The position numbers and the translations under genes were made by a program. A stretch of DNA of 8,710 nucleotides from Candidatus Altarchaeota archaeon (lineage in GTDB: Archaea; Altiarchaeota; Altiarchaeia; IMC4; SCGC-AAA252-I15): positions 1 to 8,710 of the forward strand of contig JAHIYG010000056.1 of the NCBI GenBank assembly GCA_018815265.1, read 5' to 3'. The notes under the pieces were generated by a model that had not been told where the DNA came from, did no database searches, and worked only from the letters and a program-made list of their open reading frames with translations. Within the stretch, counting starts at the first letter, position 1. The number at the start of each line of letters is the position of its first letter. Below, in pieces: positions 1-6,761 of this stretch.

Positions 1-1166
1 AAGCAGATGAGATAACAGATAAAACCATGCAAAAACGGGCAGGCGACGCAAACTGGCATCTAGCCAACGCATCAGCTGAACTTGAAGAATACGACAACGC
101 CATAACCTCATACCTCCAATCGGCAAAAATGTATGGGAAATCTGGATTACATCACCTTGAAATGCGCTCTAACTCACTAGCCCAAAAGGTAGCGGCTATG
201 AAGGCTGTAAAGTCAGGAGACTATAAATCCGCAGAAGAAAACATCCACAAGGCACTTGAATCCTTTTCCAGGGCATCCTCAATGTCTGGCTTCTCAGAGG
301 AGGAGATAAAGGACATATTAAAAGGTGAGGATGAGACCCATAATATGCTGGACCAACTTAAGAAAAAACCAGAAATAAACCTAAAAATAGAAAGCCCAGA
401 ACAAGCGTATGCTGGGGAAAAAATCAACCTCACTGCAATACTAACTAATCCGCAGGATTCTAAAGTCACAGACATACGCGGTATGTTGAGATTCATAGAC
501 GCCATCGACTTAGTGGAAAACCCAAAACCCATATCGGAACTTGCCTCACAGCAAGATGCAAAAATGCAGTTTTCAGTCAAGTTCACAAACCCCGGCGACT
601 TCAACATAACACTGCTTGACGTCACATACAAGGACCAGAAAGGCCAGTCATTCATGAAGGCAGGAAACGAAATACACATAAAAATACTGCCAATTCAAGT
701 GCCTGAAATAACCCCTGATACGATGGCAAAACCAATGGACGACAAGCAACCTCAACCTACGGAGACAAAATCTACGCCTGAAACAAAACCCCCTCAACAG
801 TCCATTGAAGAAACCAAGCCAGACACAGAGCCTCAGCCAGAGGTTGAATTGGTATTTGCGCCGGCGGCATCATATACTGTCGGAACAGAATCTGAACTGG
901 AGGCAACACTCAAGAACGGCGGGACAGCAGATGCATTGGGGCTGAGGTTTGTAGGTATAGCGTCAGATGACGTGGAAGTGATTCAAGTACCCCCACCAAT
1001 CAACCAACTTAAGGCAAATTCTGAAATAAAGGTGACGTTGAAAATCAAGCCTTTGACGGGGGGAGAGCATGTTAAAGCACTGGTTGAAATGTTTTATAAA
1101 AATAAAAAAGGCAAAAGATTCTTCAAAAGCTCTAAAGAGGCCCAAATAAAAGCTTCAAAGGACTGA
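1..1166 (+). CDS. TPR protein with two CARDB-like beta-sandwich domains (5' partial)
   Basis: The reading frame is open from base 3, with no stop before the first ATG at 27, so the gene probably begins upstream; a start at 27 cannot be excluded. Counting from that ATG, residues 1-110 are helical with TPR-like spacing (HLANASAELEEYDNAITSYL, then a second unit around 57-85). Residues 116-221 and 273-377 are two beta-rich domains resembling CARDB/DUF11-type immunoglobulin-like folds. A linker of about 50 residues, dense in Pro, Thr, Glu, Gln and Lys, joins them. The two beta domains are related: both end in a Y-K-(D/N)-x-KG-x-x-F-x-K-(A/S) pattern, at about 201-211 and 357-369. No membrane segment is visible in this part, so location depends on the missing N-terminus. 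A role as partner or substrate adaptor of the MoxR ATPase encoded 51 bases downstream is inference from position and from the known TPR-MoxR association. Confidence 0.8.
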   Translation, partial: ADEITDKTMQKRAGDANWHLANASAELEEYDNAITSYLQSAKMYGKSGLHHLEMRSNSLAQKVAAMKAVKSGDYKSAEENIHKALESFSRASSMSGFSEEEIKDILKGEDETHNMLDQLKKKPEINLKIESPEQAYAGEKINLTAILTNPQDSKVTDIRGMLRFIDAIDLVENPKPISELASQQDAKMQFSVKFTNPGDFNITLLDVTYKDQKGQSFMKAGNEIHIKILPIQVPEITPDTMAKPMDDKQPQPTETKSTPETKPPQQSIEETKPDTEPQPEVELVFAPAASYTVGTESELEATLKNGGTADALGLRFVGIASDDVEVIQVPPPINQLKANSEIKVTLKIKPLTGGEHVKALVEMFYKNKKGKRFFKSSKEAQIKASKD

Positions 1167-1184
1167 CAAAGCCTGACTCACACA

Positions 1185-1193
1185 CTTAAAATA
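1185..1193 (+). promoter_or_regulatory. Probable archaeal TATA box for the MoxR gene
   Basis: CTTAAAATA lies in the 51-base gap between the TPR gene and the MoxR gene. TTAAAATA differs at one position from the archaeal consensus TTTAWATA. Its centre is about 28 bases before the ATG at 1218, so transcription should start within a base or two of the start codon. No Shine-Dalgarno motif is seen before that ATG. Both facts fit a leaderless transcript. The start site is inferred, not observed. Confidence 0.45.
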
Positions 1194-1217
1194 GGTTGTA
1201 TGTAATATCTAAATAAA

Positions 1218-2162
1218 ATGGTGGAAAGAGACAAGGATGTCTTCCAACAATTCAGACAGTTGGGTGATGAGGTCCACAAAAAGGTCGTAGGCAATGATGA
1301 GGTAATAGAAAACATATTCATAGCAATCTTCTCAGGAGGGCACATACTCTTAGAAAGCGTTCCTGGAATGGGAAAGACAGTCCTCATAAAAACCGTCTCT
1401 GAAACGATGGATATGGAATTTGACAGGATACAATGCACTCCAGACCTTACGGCCTCAGACATAATGGGGCGGATCATACGGGATGAGAAAACAGGCGAAC
1501 AAAGACTTGAGAAAGGCCCAGTATTCACTAACCTACTGCTAATCGATGAAATAAACCGTGCCCAACCCAAGACACAGTCGGCGTTGCTCCAGGCAATGGA
1601 GGAGCAGGAGGTGACATTGGGCGGGTCAACCCACAAACTACCCCAACCCTTTACAGTGCTTGCAACGGAAAACCCAATAGACCAGGAAGGGACTTATCCT
1701 CTGCCAGAGGCGCAGAAAGACAGATTCCTGTTCATGTCGGTCATGCAATACCTCACGTTAGAGGAGGAAATGCTCATAATCAAAAAGAAAACAGAACACA
1801 AAGACATACAAAAGATATTCAACCCGCCTGAAATACTGATTATTCGGGAGGAAATAAAGGAAAACATAACCATAAGCGACTCTGTCCTAGAATATGCTAT
1901 AAAAATAATAGAAGGCACAAGGACACGCAGGGAAGTACAGACCGGAGCCAGCCCAAGAGCGTCAGTCGCATTTGTAAATGCTGCAAAGGCTAGAGCATTT
2001 TTCAGGGGCAGGGACTTTGTCAATGTTGAAGACGTAAAAACCCTATGTTTCCCAGTGTTGCGTCACAGAATAATACTCAACCCAGATGCAAGAGACTTTG
2101 GCACAACCACAGATGACATCATATCTAAAGTACTCGAGCATGTTGAACCGCCGGTGGATTAA
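1218..2162 (+). CDS. MoxR-family AAA+ ATPase
   Basis: Complete 314-residue protein, normal length for MoxR. MoxR ATPases are cytoplasmic ring-forming chaperone-like enzymes that use ATP to remodel or activate partner proteins, often ones encoded next door. Visible motifs in order: Walker A ESVPGMGKT at residues 46-54, with Ser where many members have Gly or Asp; Walker B LLLIDEINRA at 106-115; the sensor 1 region ATENPIDQEGTYPLPEAQKD at 149-168, with Asn152; the probable arginine finger Arg169 directly after it; sensor 2 GASPRAS at 243-249; and the C-terminal lid with RHRIILNPDA at 282-291. All key ATPase residues are present, so it should be active. The ATG at 1218 is chosen because the family fold begins shortly after it and a TATA-like box sits at leaderless distance. 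Only two bases separate its stop from the next start, so the two are almost certainly co-transcribed. The substrate is unknown; the flanking TPR proteins are the obvious candidates. Confidence 0.96.
   Translation: MVERDKDVFQQFRQLGDEVHKKVVGNDEVIENIFIAIFSGGHILLESVPGMGKTVLIKTVSETMDMEFDRIQCTPDLTASDIMGRIIRDEKTGEQRLEKGPVFTNLLLIDEINRAQPKTQSALLQAMEEQEVTLGGSTHKLPQPFTVLATENPIDQEGTYPLPEAQKDRFLFMSVMQYLTLEEEMLIIKKKTEHKDIQKIFNPPEILIIREEIKENITISDSVLEYAIKIIEGTRTRREVQTGASPRASVAFVNAAKARAFFRGRDFVNVEDVKTLCFPVLRHRIILNPDARDFGTTTDDIISKVLEHVEPPVD
2153..2159 (+). promoter_or_regulatory. Ribosome binding site of the propeller-TPR gene
   Basis: GGTGGAT resembles the archaeal Shine-Dalgarno core GGTGAT with one extra G and lies 5 bases before the ATG at 2165. 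It is inside the last codons and stop of the MoxR gene, so translation of the two genes is probably coupled. It supports the ATG at 2165 as the real start. Confidence 0.5.
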
Positions 2163-2164
2163 AG

Positions 2165-4573
2165 ATGGAAAAAAAAATACTATATTGTCTGATTATTATG
2201 ATTCTGATTCAAGAGGCATCAGCACAGCAGATAAAAACCCTAGACTTAAAGTGGAAAAAAGGACTGGGGTACACAATATCTGATGTTATACTGGCTGATG
2301 TGACTGCTGATGGGAAGAAAGAAATCGTTGTCGCCTTACAAAACAACACTGTATTGGCCTTTAATCCAGCGGGTGAAATAATACAGAGTTTCTATCTTGG
2401 CGACCCCACCCAAATAGGGTACATCACTTCGATGGCATTGGGGGATGTAGACGGTGATTTGTCAAATGAACTCATATTTGGTTTGGGTGGTGCAAAGGAG
2501 GTAAGAACATATGATTTACATGATTTCGAATTGACTGGAAATACTCTGACACCCAAAGATACGGTATTATACAAGGTCTTAAGATATCATGGAAGCGTCT
2601 ATGTAACAGATCCTGACGGAACTCTTGTGTGGCGACGGCTAACCCTCGACAGTGTGAAGGCAGTGGACTATATAACAACACCTAAAGATGGTAATTTTGT
2701 GGCTGCAGGAGTAGGAGACCTAGTCTTATACACCTATAACACACGCTCAGGTTCTGAGCTGGCAGGTGATGAAGTATGTGTCGAGGAGAACGTGACAGAC
2801 CAGGTGGCGAGATGGGCTACTCAATCAGACTGTCTGGCGTCATCAAACTGCTGTGATAATGTGGACAGATGCAGTGACTGCACATCAGAATGGGATGATG
2901 AAGATGAAGTCTGCACAAGAAGCTACACGAAAATAGTGTGTGGTTCAACCTCTGGAGGCACTGTCGGTTGGGTATTGGTTGATGAAAAACAATACAACTC
3001 CAGCATCATACTACTTGATAGTTCAGGTCAGCAAAAAAAGAAAATAGACCTTTTCAGAAGGGATGAAAACGACAAGATACTGACCAAAGTCAAGGTAAAA
3101 TCAGTCATAGTGCGGGGTACTCAGACTACGAACTTTAATACTGAAGTCGACAACAGGATACGGTCTATCTTCTCTGCAGACATAAACCAAGACAAGGCAG
3201 AGGAAATATTGGTTGCATCAAGCAATGGGTTGATTTACTCTATATCAGCGTATAACCTAACCTCTATGCGGGTAGTGTGGGAGCAGGTTCTAGGAGATTC
3301 TGGCACAGATGGTGTGAACTACTATGTCCTTGACCCGATAAAAACCATAAAAGCAATAAACATAAACGAAGACCTGAAACTGGAGGTTTTTGCAGGGGAT
3401 GCGTTAGGGATACTCAAGGTCTTTAATGCAGAGGGGGCATTACTTTGGAAACAGCGAATAAATGGGCCGGTCACAGGAATAGAACCTATTGATGTGGAGT
3501 TAGATGGTAAACCAGACATTGTCGTATCGTCTGCAAACAAAAACTTATACGTATTTGATTCGTCTGGGAACATTGTCTGGAATTATCCAACAGATGATGA
3601 AATAAACTCGTTTGAACTAGAGGATATAGATAGAAACGGATTAGATGATTTCATACTCGCCTCCACGAGAAATCTTTATTGGTATGAAACGAACGAATTC
3701 TACGTGAAAAAAGCCAAGGCAGACAGCTATTATCTTCAGGCATATCAAAGCTTTACCCAACGGGACTTCTCAAAAGCCAGCATATATGTCGACTTGGCTT
3801 TAGGCATATACCGTGATATAAAGGATGCAGATAACGTGCCTAAATGCAACCTACTAAGGAGCCGGATAGACAATGAATTCCAACTGAGAAAAAAGCTAGA
3901 AGCAGACAAATACTATCAAATAGCATTAAACTACTATTCAGTAAACGACCTCAACCTAACGCTCATAAACATAGCTAACGCAGAGAAAATCTACGCGGAA
4001 ATCGAGGATGTGGGCGGTCTGGAGAAGATTGAAGGCTTCAAAAAAACAGTCAAAGAAGAGGAAAGAAACCAGAAAAAGATAATAGCTGACGGATACTACA
4101 CCAAAGCAGTGTCATTGAAAAACTTCGCAAACTACACTTCTTCAGTGGAACTCGCAAGAAAGGCCAAAAAAATATATGAGGAGGCAATGTACCACAATGA
4201 CTCCATAAAATGCGACTACTTTGTCATAAGTGTGGCAGATCGGTCAATGGAGGTTGCAACCAAAAATTTAGAACTAAAAAGATACGACAGGGCTATCTTA
4301 GATGCGGAATATGCCAAAAAACTTTATACTGAAGTTGGTCAGCCTGAACTCGTAAAATTGGCACAATCCTTGCTAGATAGGATAAACCAGGAGATGCAAA
4401 AACCTGTTGTTGTAGAGAATAAAACAACAGACTTTACTCCGTATTTTATCGGTTTGGGAATACTGTCTATTATCCTCGTCATCTACTCAAGAATGAAGCC
4501 TAGAGGTACTGTGAAAGTCACACCAGAGTTCCAAGAACTCGATGAGTTGGAGAGGTTAGAGGGGAAGATTTGA
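2165..4573 (+). CDS. Exported FG-GAP beta-propeller protein with TPR repeats and C-terminal membrane anchor
   Basis: An 802-residue protein. Residues 1-20 form a signal peptide (Lys-rich start, hydrophobic core, likely cleavage after ASA at 18-20). Residues about 25-510 form a beta-propeller with at least six FG-GAP-like acidic loops, for example GDVDGD at 93-98, DINQD at 339-343, DVELDG at 443-448 and DIDRNG at 487-492; these probably bind calcium. Blade strands of the VFDSSGNIVW type (463-472) recall PQQ-like propellers. An insert at 205-259 holds eight cysteines. Four TPR-like helical repeats follow (about 517-568, 577-628, 637-690, 695-745), then one membrane helix (about 757-775) and a short charged tail of about 27 residues. 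This topology puts propeller and TPRs outside the cell. Eight N-x-S/T sequons, three of them in the TPR part, agree with that. A surface scaffold or receptor for the neighbouring secreted proteins is inference. No enzymatic residues are recognisable. Confidence 0.88.
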   Translation: MEKKILYCLIIMILIQEASAQQIKTLDLKWKKGLGYTISDVILADVTADGKKEIVVALQNNTVLAFNPAGEIIQSFYLGDPTQIGYITSMALGDVDGDLSNELIFGLGGAKEVRTYDLHDFELTGNTLTPKDTVLYKVLRYHGSVYVTDPDGTLVWRRLTLDSVKAVDYITTPKDGNFVAAGVGDLVLYTYNTRSGSELAGDEVCVEENVTDQVARWATQSDCLASSNCCDNVDRCSDCTSEWDDEDEVCTRSYTKIVCGSTSGGTVGWVLVDEKQYNSSIILLDSSGQQKKKIDLFRRDENDKILTKVKVKSVIVRGTQTTNFNTEVDNRIRSIFSADINQDKAEEILVASSNGLIYSISAYNLTSMRVVWEQVLGDSGTDGVNYYVLDPIKTIKAININEDLKLEVFAGDALGILKVFNAEGALLWKQRINGPVTGIEPIDVELDGKPDIVVSSANKNLYVFDSSGNIVWNYPTDDEINSFELEDIDRNGLDDFILASTRNLYWYETNEFYVKKAKADSYYLQAYQSFTQRDFSKASIYVDLALGIYRDIKDADNVPKCNLLRSRIDNEFQLRKKLEADKYYQIALNYYSVNDLNLTLINIANAEKIYAEIEDVGGLEKIEGFKKTVKEEERNQKKIIADGYYTKAVSLKNFANYTSSVELARKAKKIYEEAMYHNDSIKCDYFVISVADRSMEVATKNLELKRYDRAILDAEYAKKLYTEVGQPELVKLAQSLLDRINQEMQKPVVVENKTTDFTPYFIGLGILSIILVIYSRMKPRGTVKVTPEFQELDELERLEGKI

Positions 4574-4616
4574 CGTCGCCTAAAGGAAAGTGTCAAGTCA
4601 ACATCGATACAACAAA

Positions 4617-5303
4617 ATGAAAAAAATCTTGGTATATGCATCCTTGTTGCTTCTAATGCTTAATGCATATTCTCTTGATGTGCAAGTGTACTCTCCTAAT
4701 TCCTTATTTTTAGACTTTGGAAACGACACAACAAACGAATGGTCTCATAACCTTTATCTCACAGGGTCTGAACTGATAAATGCCACCTCTTACATAAACC
4801 AATATGTCCGTGGTGGATGCTGGTGTTTAGGCTGTCAAAGTGATCCAGCATCAGGGACCTGTTGTGTTCCTGTAATATTCACCTCTGTAGTGAAAGGTAA
4901 TCTAACAGTGAACAGCGGCAATCTCACCTACCGGAGGACAGAGGTACTTGGTGCCGTAGGATATGGGAATTCATTCAGAACAAATCACGGCGCATGCTGG
5001 AAGATAGCTCATTTAGGTGGTGAAACACCGATACTCCCCCTCCCACGCACTCACTCAGGAGGTGTTTGTTTAGCAGAGGATTACTTCTACTCTGATTCAT
5101 TTGACCCGAGCCAGGTAGTGAACACACCAGATGCATCAATAGACGCAGTATATCGACTACTCAACGGCACATTGGACTCTGACCGGGATGGAATAATCGA
5201 TATCTACTACAATGCTGAAAACATGACCTTCAAGAGCTCTGCAGAACTTGGCATCCAAAGCATGTGGGGTCCTACAAAGATGAGGTTGGTTGTATGGTCC
5301 TAA
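4617..5303 (+). CDS. Secreted Cys-rich protein with calcium-loop motif, unknown function
   Basis: 228 residues from the ATG at 4617. The frame also opens at a GTG at 4590, adding nine residues, but the ATG places the Lys-Lys and hydrophobic stretch KKILVYASLLLLMLNAYS right at the N-terminus as a normal signal peptide. Neither start has a good Shine-Dalgarno motif. I do not recognise the family with certainty. Numbered from 4617, five of seven cysteines cluster at 68-83 (GCWCLGC, then CC eight residues later), followed by beta-type sequence (VPVIFTSVVKGNLTV); this resembles galactose-binding-like sandwich domains of archaeal secreted proteins. DSDRDGIID at 187-195 is a DxDxDGxxD calcium-binding loop. 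Six sequons suggest a glycosylated surface protein. Two single Cys lie at 127 and 151, leaving one of seven unpaired. The gene follows the propeller gene after 43 bases and overlaps the next gene, so it is probably a co-produced surface component. Confidence 0.75.
   Translation: MKKILVYASLLLLMLNAYSLDVQVYSPNSLFLDFGNDTTNEWSHNLYLTGSELINATSYINQYVRGGCWCLGCQSDPASGTCCVPVIFTSVVKGNLTVNSGNLTYRRTEVLGAVGYGNSFRTNHGACWKIAHLGGETPILPLPRTHSGGVCLAEDYFYSDSFDPSQVVNTPDASIDAVYRLLNGTLDSDRDGIIDIYYNAENMTFKSSAELGIQSMWGPTKMRLVVWS
5282..5286 (+). promoter_or_regulatory. Ribosome binding site deciding the ATG at 5294
   Basis: GAGGT lies seven bases before the ATG at 5294 and matches the archaeal Shine-Dalgarno core GAGGTGAT. 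The alternative in-frame GTG at 5264 has no such motif upstream. This favours the 455-residue product over the 465-residue one. Confidence 0.55.
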
Positions 5304-6661
5304 ATTCAAAAGGCTATGTCTACACCCTCCTCATAGCTACCCTTTCACTGATAACTCTTTCCCTTCTTCTCTTTCAGTCCCAGGTCAACTCTCCGTCGTT
5401 TCAAGGTTCAACAAATAAGATGCAAGTAGATGAAATGAGTTTTTTCATAGAATCTCTGAAAGATGATGCATCGCGGGCTATAGCTATCTCCGGCCAAAGA
5501 AGTGCAGCCTACGCAATAGACCATGTGATAAACACAAACGAATCATTTAGGTACTATACCATGAACAACTGCACATCATTCAACTATACTGGTGATGGAA
5601 TACAGGCTGTGCTAACGGAACTTATAATCTGCGGCAACCTTACGAACACACAATACCCTGCTGAAGACATAGACTCCTTTATGGCAAACAATACAATAAT
5701 CTCCTGGCAGTCAAAGATAAACGGCCAAACAACCTCGTTTAACTCATACAATGTCACAATAAGCCTAAGAAACATGGACATGGCCCTTATTGACTCATGG
5801 CATTTCTTGATACTTTCCGAGTTTGATATAGACGTCTGTGATCGTGACTGCACAAACAGATATGTCGGGCAGAGAATACCTATAACCTCTGTTGTCGACA
5901 TAACCACACTTGAAGACCCGCTATATCACACAAAATCCGAGGGAAAACTGGTTTCTACACTTCGAACATTCACTCCATGCGAGAAAAAACAATTTTTGAA
6001 TGGTTCAATCTTTGACGATAGGATTGAAGACGGTTGCTACATATCCTCAGATGATGAAAACTACAATGGCCCCTCATTTTTTGACAGGTTAGAAAACAGC
6101 ATTGTATTCGACAGGCAGAGATTCTACTTTGACAAATATGGTCTCTACCAAAAGTTGGGTTATTATCCCGCTAATATAAGCCTTGAAAGCCTCATAAACC
6201 TAGCTTTGCTTGATGAATACGGTGTCGAATCCAACCCCAACGCCAGCCAAGTGGACTCATATTACTGGCATGGTAGACTGGAGACTATAGGACAAAACTG
6301 TTATGTGGATGGTATGGAACAACATCCAGACTTTAGAATAGACATGTATCACGCCATAAAATATAAGGTGCAGGGACTAAACTGTCATGTGGTTTTCACA
6401 AACACTAGTGCCAACCCAAACGACTTCAGATTCGACCCTGACAACTTGAGAGTCCCACCCAACACGACAATAACATTCATTGACCAGACTGGCTCTTCTA
6501 GAGTGCTGTATGAGTCGGAGTACTTCACTACTGGTCAGGTACTGCCTGCTAACGGTAGAATAACCCAGACATACGACTTAACATCGCCGACCGGTCAAAA
6601 CTATTTTGTCTACGATAATGTCACAAGCGAGGAGATAAACATACTGGTTGAACACATATAA
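5294..6661 (+). CDS. Membrane-anchored, possibly pilin-like surface protein with cupredoxin-like C-terminal domain
   Basis: 455 residues from the ATG at 5294; the frame extends to a GTG at 5264, but a Shine-Dalgarno motif supports the ATG, which overlaps the previous stop by 10 bases. Residues 1-30 read as a short basic stretch, a Gly after Lys, then a long hydrophobic segment (KGYVYTLLIATLSLITLSLL). This resembles class III (prepilin-like) archaeal signals such as KGY/KGQ followed by a helix, but the usual Glu at +5 is absent, so a plain signal anchor is equally possible. The body has eight cysteines (93, 113, 182, 186, 229, 248, 336, 364) and twelve N-x-S/T sequons, as expected for an external glycoprotein. 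Residues about 376-455 follow the cupredoxin pattern (FRFDPDNLRVPPNTTITFID, then a late beta-hairpin) but lack the His, Cys, His and Met copper ligands. The gene may encode a filament subunit or a surface component served by the downstream ATPase; that link is inference from position. Confidence 0.75.
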   Translation: MVLNSKGYVYTLLIATLSLITLSLLLFQSQVNSPSFQGSTNKMQVDEMSFFIESLKDDASRAIAISGQRSAAYAIDHVINTNESFRYYTMNNCTSFNYTGDGIQAVLTELIICGNLTNTQYPAEDIDSFMANNTIISWQSKINGQTTSFNSYNVTISLRNMDMALIDSWHFLILSEFDIDVCDRDCTNRYVGQRIPITSVVDITTLEDPLYHTKSEGKLVSTLRTFTPCEKKQFLNGSIFDDRIEDGCYISSDDENYNGPSFFDRLENSIVFDRQRFYFDKYGLYQKLGYYPANISLESLINLALLDEYGVESNPNASQVDSYYWHGRLETIGQNCYVDGMEQHPDFRIDMYHAIKYKVQGLNCHVVFTNTSANPNDFRFDPDNLRVPPNTTITFIDQTGSSRVLYESEYFTTGQVLPANGRITQTYDLTSPTGQNYFVYDNVTSEEINILVEHI

Positions 6662-6662
6662 C

Positions 6663-6687
6663 GGCGTTGTGACGTGGTTTAAACGCC
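6663..6687 (+). other. Small inverted repeat just after the surface-protein gene
   Basis: GGCGTT at 6663-6668 pairs with AACGCC at 6682-6687, a 6-bp stem with a 13-base loop, one base after the stop at 6659-6661. The right arm overlaps the palindrome GTTTAAAC (6677-6684). No T-tract follows, so it is not a typical terminator, though a transcript end between the two gene groups would fit here. It may be chance. Confidence 0.25.
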
Positions 6688-6720
6688 CTAGTCATTGTGT
6701 TAATCTCTATCTGTAGGCTA

Positions 6721-6750
6721 TAATATTTAACCTGCTGAGATGATATTTAA
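6721..6750 (+). promoter_or_regulatory. Promoter region with two TATA-like ATATTTAA boxes
   Basis: The roughly 100 bases before the ATPase gene hold ATATTTAA at 6723-6730 and again at 6743-6750, exactly 20 bases apart, with a shorter ATATTT at 6755-6760. The upstream box is centred about 36 bases before the ATG at 6762, which predicts a start near 6750 and a leader of about 10 bases. The downstream box would start transcription inside the gene, so it is more likely regulatory or coincidental. No good Shine-Dalgarno motif is present; GAGATGAT at 6737-6744 is too far upstream. This gap suggests the ATPase starts its own transcription unit. Confidence 0.5.
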
Positions 6751-6761
6751 AACGATATTTG

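Noticed and set aside
221..679. Long open frame on the - strand inside the TPR gene, and similar - strand frames throughout
   Set aside because: They lie wholly within well-supported + strand genes, show no domain motifs or signals of their own, and have low-complexity Ser/Ile/Phe-rich composition expected of antisense frames.
2086..2283. 65-residue + strand frame across the MoxR/propeller junction
   Set aside because: It overlaps two genes with clear family motifs in another frame and has no recognisable features.
2165..3700. PQQ-dependent dehydrogenase reading of the propeller
   Set aside because: Some blades have PQQ-like strands, but the repeated acidic FG-GAP loops dominate, catalytic and cofactor residues are not seen, and TPRs with a membrane anchor follow.
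4590..4616. GTG at 4590 as start of the small Cys-rich protein
   Set aside because: It would place ten polar residues ahead of a signal peptide that is complete from the ATG at 4617. The choice is not certain because neither start has a strong ribosome site.
5264..5293. GTG at 5264 as start of the cupredoxin-tailed protein
   Set aside because: It lacks a ribosome binding site, adds ten polar residues before the membrane segment, and the ATG at 5294 has GAGGT at proper spacing.
6419..6658. Copper-binding electron-transfer role of the cupredoxin-like domain
   Set aside because: The His and Cys-His-Met ligands are absent at the expected positions.
6663..6687. Intrinsic terminator
   Set aside because: The stem is only 6 bp with a long loop and no T-tract follows; kept only as a low-confidence inverted repeat.
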